From Candidatus Falkowbacteria bacterium CG1_02_41_21 (GTDB lineage Bacteria > Patescibacteriota > Patescibacteriia > Patescibacteriales > UBA12465), in NCBI GenBank assembly GCA_001871235.1, contig MNUV01000021.1, positions 1 through 10,224 on the forward strand: a DNA stretch of 10,224 nt, read 5' to 3'. This document shows positions 5,766 to 10,224 of the stretch, one piece after another. Every line of letters begins with the position of its first letter. Position 1 is the stretch's first letter. Under the pieces are notes generated by a model. That model did not search any database. It was not told the origin of the DNA and saw only the letters and a program-made list of their open reading frames with translations. The position numbers and the translations under genes were made by a program.

Positions 5766-7230
5766 AAAAAAGTTAGCCGCTTTTTCTATGATTGAAGCCC
5801 TTCTCGCCGGATCTTTATTGGCCTTGGTCGTTTTTATTTTATCCGGAATTTTAATTTTCGGTCAAGAAAGTTCTCGGATAGCCGGTGACAGTCAGAGAGC
5901 CACGGCTTTAGCCGAGGAAGGGTTAGAGGCCGTGCGCAGTATGAGTGAAGCCTCTTTTTCCAGTTTAACAGCCGGACCTCATGGCCTGGCGGTGTCTGGC
6001 GGTAAATGGCAATTTCTCGGAACTCAAGATTACCCGGAAATTTTTACGCGCAGTTTAATTATATCCGATCTTGATGCGAACACCAAAGCGGTTACTTCCA
6101 CTGTCAGTTGGGCGGCCAGCTCTCAAAGAAACGGTTCAATATCCCTCACCAGTCGTTTTACCAATTGGCGGCGGATAGGTTCTCCCGTTATGGGTAATTG
6201 GGCCAGTACTACTGTTGCGGCCGGTTATAATGCGACTCTCAATGGTCGGGTGGTCAGAGTCAGTGGTAATTATGCCTATGTCGGCTTGGTTTCTGGCGCC
6301 AATAATTTTAAGGTGTTTGATATTTCCAGTCCGGCTACTCCCAGTTTGGTGGGGCAGACCACGGTGGCCGGTAATATTAATGATATGGAAGTGTCCGGAA
6401 ATTATGTTTATGTGGCTTCAACTGACAACACCAATGAAATGAGAATTGTCGACGTTACCACCAAGACGGCGCCGACTCTACGAGGTTCTTATCAGGCCGC
6501 CGGTTACGGCGATGGTTTATCCGTGGATGTTATTGGGACTACGGTTTATTTGGGAAGAGCTCCGAGTGCCATCCTCGGCCAAAATGAATTTTATATTATT
6601 GATGCCGCCAGTTCTACGGCCCCAGCGCTTTTAGGTTCTCTTAATTTGATCGATTCAGTCTTTGATATTCAAGTTTCTTTCGACTCCTACGCTTACTTGG
6701 CTACGAGTGGCAATACATCCGAACTCAACATTCTTAATGTTTCCAACCCCGCCGTCATTTCTTCGGTTGGCACTTTTAATATTGTCGGCTCTAACACTGG
6801 TCGAAATGCTTGGTCCGTTGCTATTTTTGATTCTAATACTGATGGCATAGAAGATCGGGCGATTGTGGCTCGGACCGCTGAGGGTCGTCTTTGGCCTTTT
6901 AATGTCTCTAATCCGGCCAGTCCATCCTTAATAATTTCTCCCAATGGTTATACCGTTCCCGGTATTGGCGCGGCTAATATTACTTATTTAGAATTATTTA
7001 ATAGTAACAAGTACTTGGCTCTAGCTACCAATGCAGCTACTGCCGAGGTGGTGATTGTGGATATTACTACCTTGGCCTCCCCGACCGTTTTAAGTACGAC
7101 CAATATTGCCGGTGCCAGTAATTTTGCCGCCGAAGGGCTGGCTTATGCCGCCGGAGTTGATCGCTTATTAACGGTTGGAACTCGGATTGCAACTAATAAT
7201 TATTCTTTAGTTATTATCAAACCAAATTAA
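5716..7230 (+). CDS. PilV/GspI-position minor prepilin fused to an LVIVD-type beta-propeller (probable pilus-tip adhesin)
   Basis: This 504-residue protein is over three times the length of its pilin neighbours. Residues 1-22 form a basic leader ending RKKLAA. Cleavage after A22 gives FSMIEALLAG with Glu at +5 (E27), a class III prepilin signal, and the hydrophobic helix runs to about 49. A pilin-like segment follows to about 160, including 'ATALAEEGLEAVRSM' (62-76), a PilV/GspI-type pattern. From about 175 to 504 there are about seven repeats of 40-50 residues. Each holds a 'YVYVA/YLAT' strand, a 'xxIxDVS/VDITTxAxPxxxG' strand-turn, and a following 'xxVxG' turn: the LVIVD beta-propeller signature. 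One blade carries D372-x-N-x-D-G-x-x-D380, a calcium-type loop. The only ATG ahead of the leader is 5716, overlapping the previous gene by 50 bases; a rare ATT start at 5758 would give a shorter leader. The propeller is in unbroken frame with the pilin part. Role at the tip is inference. Confidence 0.88.
   Translation: MKHALSILILRARSITRKKLAAFSMIEALLAGSLLALVVFILSGILIFGQESSRIAGDSQRATALAEEGLEAVRSMSEASFSSLTAGPHGLAVSGGKWQFLGTQDYPEIFTRSLIISDLDANTKAVTSTVSWAASSQRNGSISLTSRFTNWRRIGSPVMGNWASTTVAAGYNATLNGRVVRVSGNYAYVGLVSGANNFKVFDISSPATPSLVGQTTVAGNINDMEVSGNYVYVASTDNTNEMRIVDVTTKTAPTLRGSYQAAGYGDGLSVDVIGTTVYLGRAPSAILGQNEFYIIDAASSTAPALLGSLNLIDSVFDIQVSFDSYAYLATSGNTSELNILNVSNPAVISSVGTFNIVGSNTGRNAWSVAIFDSNTDGIEDRAIVARTAEGRLWPFNVSNPASPSLIISPNGYTVPGIGAANITYLELFNSNKYLALATNAATAEVVIVDITTLASPTVLSTTNIAGASNFAAEGLAYAAGVDRLLTVGTRIATNNYSLVIIKPN
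6829..6855 (+). other. Calcium-type loop DxNxDGxxD coded within the propeller
   Basis: Nine codons give D372-S-N374-T-D376-G377-I-E-D380. Spacing of the acidic and Asn side chains (1, 3, 5, 9) matches EF-hand-like calcium loops, which are found in bacterial beta-propellers including PilY1. Binding itself is inferred. Confidence 0.55.
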
Positions 7231-7233
7231 GAT

Positions 7234-7734
7234 ATGCGTAGATCAGCCTTCACTTTAATAGAATTAACACTTTATATCACTTTGGCGGTGGTAGTTCTTT
7301 TTGGTTCCTCAACGATGATGTCTTTAATCTTTGAAGCTCGAACCAAGGATATGGTAGTGAATGAAGTGGAGCAACAAGGCGATGCGGTTTTGCAAATTAT
7401 CACTCAAAGTATCAGAAATGCGACAGCCGTTAATTCTCCGACGCCGGAAACCAGCGCCGATACCTTGGTGCTTGATACTTTGGTTGGAGCTAATAACCCA
7501 ACCATTTTTAATTTAGTGAGTGGAACTATTTTTATGAAGGAGGGTGCGGCCGAGAGTGTCGCTTTGACCAATTCTCGGGTGGCCGCGGCGACTCTTAATT
7601 TCCAAAATTTAGCCCCAATCGGCACCAACGATGATTTGCGCGTTTCTTTTACGGTTACTTACAATAGCAGCTCCACTCGCCAAGTTTATCAATATGGCCG
7701 GAATTTCTATGGCTCCGGAGCTTTGCGGCAATAA
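7234..7734 (+). CDS. Type IV prepilin-like protein, GspJ/PilW-like minor pilin
   Basis: This 166-residue prepilin has leader MRRSA, cleavage after A5, and mature start FTLIELTLYI with Glu at +5 (E10). The hydrophobic helix runs to about residue 32. A polar helix follows, with DMVVNEVEQQGDAVLQIITQSIRNA, the 'E.EQQG..vl..It..IRnA' pattern seen in PilW/GspJ-type minor pilins. The remainder is predicted beta-rich (LVLDTL, TIFNLVSGTIFMKEG, DLRVSFTVTYNS). Its start is 3 bases after the stop of the propeller pilin, and the next gene begins 2 bases after its own stop, so the genes are surely co-transcribed. No Shine-Dalgarno motif is visible. It has no cysteines. The class assignment rests on motif and gene order, with good but not complete certainty. 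Confidence 0.85.
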   Translation: MRRSAFTLIELTLYITLAVVVLFGSSTMMSLIFEARTKDMVVNEVEQQGDAVLQIITQSIRNATAVNSPTPETSADTLVLDTLVGANNPTIFNLVSGTIFMKEGAAESVALTNSRVAAATLNFQNLAPIGTNDDLRVSFTVTYNSSSTRQVYQYGRNFYGSGALRQ

Positions 7735-7736
7735 TT

Positions 7737-8135
7737 ATGACAGGCAACATCAATCGACAACCAGCTTTTGTATCTGTAATCAGCGTCTTAATTCTAGGCG
7801 TGGTCGGTTTAAGCATTTCAATTTATATTATTTTATTTTCTTTGGCTTCTTCCAAAAATAGTTTGTCGTTGTCCCAATCAACGCAGGCCCGGACTTTGGC
7901 TACGGCTGGCGCCGAGAGCGCTTTGGAACAAATCAGAGAAGACCCGGCTTATACCGGCACTACCGATTTAACTTTGAGCGAGGGCCTTTGTTCTTACATG
8001 GTGGCTGATACGGGCGGAGAAACCAGAACGATTAGCGTGACGGCCACCGTGGCGGCCGTGGTTCGCCATTTGTCTTTAACCGTGACCGCCATTAATCCCG
8101 TGATAACCATTGGTTTTTGGCAGGAAGTGCCTTAA
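7737..8135 (+). CDS. PilX/GspK-like minor pilin lacking the conserved Glu5
   Basis: This 132-residue protein begins MTGNINRQPA, then a 26-residue hydrophobic helix starting FVSVISVLILGVVGL. If cleavage falls after A10, mature position 5 is Ile, so the Glu present in the other four pilins is missing. That absence, the RQ-x-A/G-F opening, and the motif 'QARTLATAGAESALEQIREDPAYTG' are typical of PilX/GspK-type minor pilins, thought to sit at the very tip where Glu5 is not needed. It follows the PilW-like gene by 2 bases and closes the minor pilin run. The C-terminal half looks beta-rich (TRTISVTATVAAVVRHLSLTVTAI). There is only one Cys (C85), so no internal disulfide. It is small for GspK (usually above 300 residues), closer to PilX size. 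Confidence 0.78.
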   Translation: MTGNINRQPAFVSVISVLILGVVGLSISIYIILFSLASSKNSLSLSQSTQARTLATAGAESALEQIREDPAYTGTTDLTLSEGLCSYMVADTGGETRTISVTATVAAVVRHLSLTVTAINPVITIGFWQEVP

Positions 8136-8142
8136 TTGGCAA

Positions 8143-8170
8143 TCAAAAAAACTTGGTTTTTTTGGTTTTT
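8143..8170 (+). terminator. Weak AT-rich hairpin with T tract ending the minor pilin operon
   Basis: CAAAAAAAC (8144-8152) can pair with GTTTTTTTG (8156-8164) around a TTG loop, followed by GTTTTTT. The stem is almost all A-T, so termination is likely partial. It overlaps the -35 of the next promoter. Confidence 0.4.
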
Positions 8171-8180
8171 TAGGTATAAT
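8153..8180 (+). promoter_or_regulatory. Promoter of the major pilin gene
   Basis: TTGGTT (8153-8158), a 16-base spacer and a perfect TATAAT (8175-8180). The predicted start is near 8187, giving a leader of about 65 bases, the longest seen in the window. A dedicated promoter fits the need for many more copies of the major pilin than of the minor ones. Confidence 0.65.
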
Positions 8181-8200
8181 ATAAAGATATTTATAAATCC

Positions 8201-8228
8201 ATTTAGCTTTAAAAAGGTCGGGCTAAAT
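8201..8228 (+). promoter_or_regulatory. Stem-loop in the major pilin mRNA leader
   Basis: ATTTAGC (8201-8207) is the exact reverse complement of GCTAAAT (8222-8228), with a 14-base loop containing AAAAAGG. It starts about 14 bases into the predicted transcript and ends 23 bases before ATG 8252. It could stabilise the mRNA or affect its translation. No known riboswitch class is recognised. Confidence 0.4.
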
Positions 8229-8251
8229 AAAACCTAATCTTAAATAAAATT

Positions 8252-8695
8252 ATGAAAAACAAAAAAGCATTTACATTATTAGAAATCTTATTGGTCGCGG
8301 CGGCGATTGCCATTTTAGCCGGTATCGTTATTTTGGCTATCAATCCCAGCAAGCAATTAGCTGATACTAGAAATTCTCAACGTCGGATTGATGTCAACAC
8401 CATCTTAAATGCCGTTTATCAATATGCTATTGATAATAATGGTAATTTACCGGCAACCATTGCCGCTACTACCACTTATGGCATTTGCCGGACCAATCCT
8501 ACGGCCACCACTACTTGCACCGATTTGTCCGTCTTGACTACTGATGAAAAATACTTAGTGTCCATGCCGATTGATCCTTTGGGCGCGGTTAATACCGATG
8601 ATATTAATTATCGGGTGATAAAGACCGTCAATAATCGCGTTACTGTTTGGGCTAATGCTCCGGAACAGGGCGTCACTATTTCCGTCACTCGTTAA
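8252..8695 (+). CDS. pilA: Major type IV pilin
   Basis: This 147-residue prepilin has leader MKNKKA, cleavage after A6, and mature start FTLLEILLVAAAIAILAGIV with Glu at +5 (E11). The stretch after the helix has the residues DTRNSQRRIDVNTILNA (38-54) and then a YQYAIDNNGNLP segment (57-68). This is the standard pattern of Patescibacteria pilins and resembles other short PilA and PulG-type sequences. Two cysteines (C79, C89) could close a small disulfide loop. The C-terminal part, with YLVSMPIDPLG followed by YRV and VTVWA strands, looks like the usual pilin beta sheet. It has its own promoter and a leader with a stem-loop. Calling it the major pilin rests on the separate promoter, the family pattern and position outside the minor-pilin run; direct proof is lacking. 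Confidence 0.88.
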   Translation: MKNKKAFTLLEILLVAAAIAILAGIVILAINPSKQLADTRNSQRRIDVNTILNAVYQYAIDNNGNLPATIAATTTYGICRTNPTATTTCTDLSVLTTDEKYLVSMPIDPLGAVNTDDINYRVIKTVNNRVTVWANAPEQGVTISVTR

Positions 8696-8711
8696 TAAAT
8701 GCGCCATAGAA

Positions 8712-8746
8712 TTTGCTTGATTTTTATAGCTATAAAATCAAGCAAA
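8712..8746 (+). other. Long perfect hairpin between the major pilin gene and the kinase gene
   Basis: TTTGCTTGATTTT (8712-8724) is the exact reverse complement of AAAATCAAGCAAA (8734-8746). The 9-base centre TATAGCTAT can itself fold further. It lies 17 bases after the pilA stop. No T tract follows (the next bases are CTTGATTACGG), so it is not a textbook intrinsic terminator. It could protect the 3' end of the pilin mRNA or reduce read-through into the kinase gene. Confidence 0.7.
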
Positions 8747-8776
8747 CTTGATTACGGATTTATTCCTATCCTTTTT

Positions 8777-10069
8777 ATGCTTTTTCGAAAAAAAATTATT
8801 ATTTTTGTTGGGCTGGTTTTGGGCGGCTTTTTGATTTTATTGTATTCTTCTTTTATCTTTAGAATTGAAACCGACCAAGTCATTTATCAATATGACGTTA
8901 ATATTTTACTTTACATTTCAATTTCACTATTTATTGTGGTCTTAATTCTGGTCGGTCGCTTAATGAAAGCGTTTGCTAAGGCGCAGCAATCTTTGCAGGA
9001 TTTACAGAAATTCAAATTGGCGGTGGATAATGCTTCGGACTGCATTTCCATTACCGACAAAGATGGCATTATCCTTTATGTCAATGGTGGCATGGAAAAA
9101 ATCACCGGGTTTAAGCCGGAAGAAGTTTTAGGGAAAAAGATCGGTTCTAAAGATTTGTGGGGGGGGGATATGTCTTTGGAATTTTATCAAAAATTATGGA
9201 CCGCAATTAAAACCAAAAAACAGAAGTTTTCCGTTGAATTTAACAATCATCGTCAGAATGGCGAAGAATTTGTGGCGGCGGTCAGTATTTCACCGATTTT
9301 GGATGAAGCTGGCGAAGTAAAGTTTTTTGTTTCCATTGATCGGGATATTACTGTCGTCAAAAGGATTGATCTGGCCAAAACTGAATTCGTTTCTTTGGCT
9401 TCCCATCAACTTCGGACGCCGCTGACTTTCGTCAAATGGTATTCTGAAATGCTCTTAAACGATGATGTCGGGCCGCTGGGTAAAGATCAGAGAGATTTTA
9501 CCCAAGAGATTTATAACAGTAATGAGAGGATGATTGACTTGGTAGATTCTCTTCTGGATGTTTCCCGTTTGGATTTGGGGACTTTGAAGATTAAGGGTGC
9601 GCCGACTGATATTTTGAAAGCAATTAAAGATTTAATCAAGGATGTCGGTCCTTTAATGATCAAGAAAAAGGTTAAATTAATTGAGAAATATGATCGGCCA
9701 CTACCAATTATAGAGCTGGATAAAAGGTTGTTTTTTGTAATTATCCAAAATCTATTAACTAACGCCATTAAATACAGTAAAATGGGGGGTGAAATTATCC
9801 TGGAAATTAAATGTGACGGAGCTGCTAACGTTTTAATTAAAGTGGCGGATAAAGGTTGCGGTATTCCGATTAAAGATCAGGCTAGAATTTTTGATAAGTT
9901 ATTCAGAGCCGATAATGCTCGTAAAATAGAACCGGATGGCAACGGCCTGGGTCTGTATATTGTCAATTCTGTCGTCAAACAATGCCAGGGGAAATTTTGG
10001 TTTGAATCCAAAGAGAATGCGGGCTCTACTTTTTACATTTCTTTGCCGATTAAATTACCTAAGAAATAA
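8777..10069 (+). CDS. Membrane-bound PAS-domain sensor histidine kinase
   Basis: This 430-residue protein is a two-component sensor. Two membrane segments lie at about 6-28 and 44-62, with a short 15-residue loop between, so it has almost no external sensor domain. A PAS domain follows (about 78-195; AVDNASDCISITDKDGIILYVN near its start, then 'RDIT' at its end). HisKA has SLASHQLRTPLT with phosphoacceptor H210. The ATPase part shows N box NLLTNAIKYS (N329), G1 DKGCGIP (358-364) and G2 GNGLGLYIV (388-396). A run of nine G (9159-9167) codes W-G-G in the PAS domain. ATG 8777 is preferred over the in-frame ATG 8699, which sits 3 bases after pilA and would force translation through the 13-bp hairpin, adding 26 residues before the first membrane segment. 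No DNA-binding partner is adjacent, and the receiver at 2159 is the likely target. tpiA begins 5 bases downstream. Confidence 0.9.
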   Translation: MLFRKKIIIFVGLVLGGFLILLYSSFIFRIETDQVIYQYDVNILLYISISLFIVVLILVGRLMKAFAKAQQSLQDLQKFKLAVDNASDCISITDKDGIILYVNGGMEKITGFKPEEVLGKKIGSKDLWGGDMSLEFYQKLWTAIKTKKQKFSVEFNNHRQNGEEFVAAVSISPILDEAGEVKFFVSIDRDITVVKRIDLAKTEFVSLASHQLRTPLTFVKWYSEMLLNDDVGPLGKDQRDFTQEIYNSNERMIDLVDSLLDVSRLDLGTLKIKGAPTDILKAIKDLIKDVGPLMIKKKVKLIEKYDRPLPIIELDKRLFFVIIQNLLTNAIKYSKMGGEIILEIKCDGAANVLIKVADKGCGIPIKDQARIFDKLFRADNARKIEPDGNGLGLYIVNSVVKQCQGKFWFESKENAGSTFYISLPIKLPKK

Positions 10070-10074
10070 TTATT

Positions 10075-10224
10075 ATGCCGCTTAAAAAGATTATTATCGC
10101 TAATTGGAAAATGAAGGTGCCTTATAAAAAAGCGCCGGCTTTATTAAAACAATTTAGGGCCAGAAAATTTTCTAATTTGGCCGAGGCTGTTTTATGTCCG
10201 GACTTTATCAGCTTACCCTTAGCG
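10075..10224 (+). CDS. tpiA: Triosephosphate isomerase, N-terminal 50 residues (3' end outside window)
   Basis: This glycolytic enzyme interconverts dihydroxyacetone phosphate and glyceraldehyde 3-phosphate in the cytoplasm. The visible part opens MPLKKIIIANWKMK. It contains the TIM signature ANWKM with the catalytic N10 and K12, matching the N11/K13 pair of chicken TIM. After it come a helix with YKKAPALLKQF and the strand AVLCPDFISL, matching the second beta strand of the barrel ('VxxxP-x-x-x-L'). The remaining 200 or so residues, with the catalytic His and Glu, lie past the window end. It starts 5 bases after the kinase stop, with no promoter seen in between, so it is likely read with the kinase gene. 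A metabolic gene downstream of a kinase is probably just genome compaction. Confidence 0.93.
   Translation, partial: MPLKKIIIANWKMKVPYKKAPALLKQFRARKFSNLAEAVLCPDFISLPLA

Noticed and set aside
6215..6850. Three short + strand frames (6215, 6446, 6662) within the propeller region, as possible small genes
   Set aside because: They are out-of-frame readings of the repeat-rich propeller gene and share its repeat rhythm.
5882..7230. The propeller as a separate gene placed downstream of a short pilin
   Set aside because: The frame is continuous from the prepilin leader to 7230, with no stop between the helix and the repeats.
8712..8750. Intrinsic terminator call for the hairpin after the major pilin
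   Set aside because: The stem is strong, but no T run follows on either strand. It is kept as a hairpin of unknown function.
8699..8776. Kinase start at ATG 8699, adding 26 residues
   Set aside because: The added peptide is encoded largely by the 13-bp hairpin and is not needed for the first membrane segment. ATG 8777 gives a usual M-x-x-R-K-K start before that segment.
1..10224. CRISPR arrays, tRNA or rRNA genes, and UGA recoding
   Set aside because: No regularly spaced repeats or tRNA-like cloverleaf arms were seen by eye, and UGA serves as the response regulator stop. A tool scan was not possible.

Overview
The window looks like a piece of a Candidate Phyla Radiation (Patescibacteria, Parcubacteria-like) genome, most likely from a metagenome. 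This rests on four things. The type IV pilin resembles the standard form of that group (KKA^FTLLEILLV, then an Asp-Thr-Arg-Asn-Ser-Gln-Arg-Arg stretch). The pilus cluster is compact, with a PilB, a PilC and a run of small pilins. Intergenic gaps are very short. No start codon has a recognisable Shine-Dalgarno motif. UGA is used as a normal stop (the ATGA overlap at 2536-2539), which argues against the recoded Gracilibacteria/SR1 lineages. The placement is an inference from sequence character, not from a search.

Layout, all genes on the + strand. Positions 1-172 hold the 3' end of an IS30-family transposase, whose last codons overlap the probable right inverted repeat. An orphan open frame (about 174-376) and a good intrinsic terminator (400-437) follow. 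A strong promoter then drives a GalE-like NAD-dependent epimerase (493-1419). Next is a stand-alone DEDDh exonuclease (1459-2082), apparently read from a leaderless or nearly leaderless transcript.

Positions 2099-8135 form one tight pilus operon: a single-domain CheY-like response regulator, PilB ATPase (translationally overlapped with the regulator), PilC platform protein, and four minor-pilin-type proteins in the order GspH/FimU-like, GspI/PilV-like, GspJ/PilW-like, GspK/PilX-like. The major pilin gene (8252-8695) has its own promoter and a structured leader. A membrane PAS histidine kinase (8777-10069) follows, then the start of triosephosphate isomerase (10075 to the window end).

The genes read as one machine. 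PilB powers assembly through PilC, the major pilin builds the fibre, and the four minor pilins probably form the priming tip complex. The kinase and response regulator bracketing the cluster probably regulate it.

The most striking element is the PilV-position protein. It is a type IV prepilin whose C-terminal two thirds is a roughly seven-bladed LVIVD-type beta-propeller with a DxNxDGxxD calcium-type loop. In Pseudomonas-type pili a separate protein, PilY1, supplies a calcium-binding beta-propeller to the tip. Here the propeller is fused directly to a minor pilin and no pilY1-like gene is present in the window. This suggests a one-piece pilus-tip adhesin or sensor in an organism thought to live attached to other cells.
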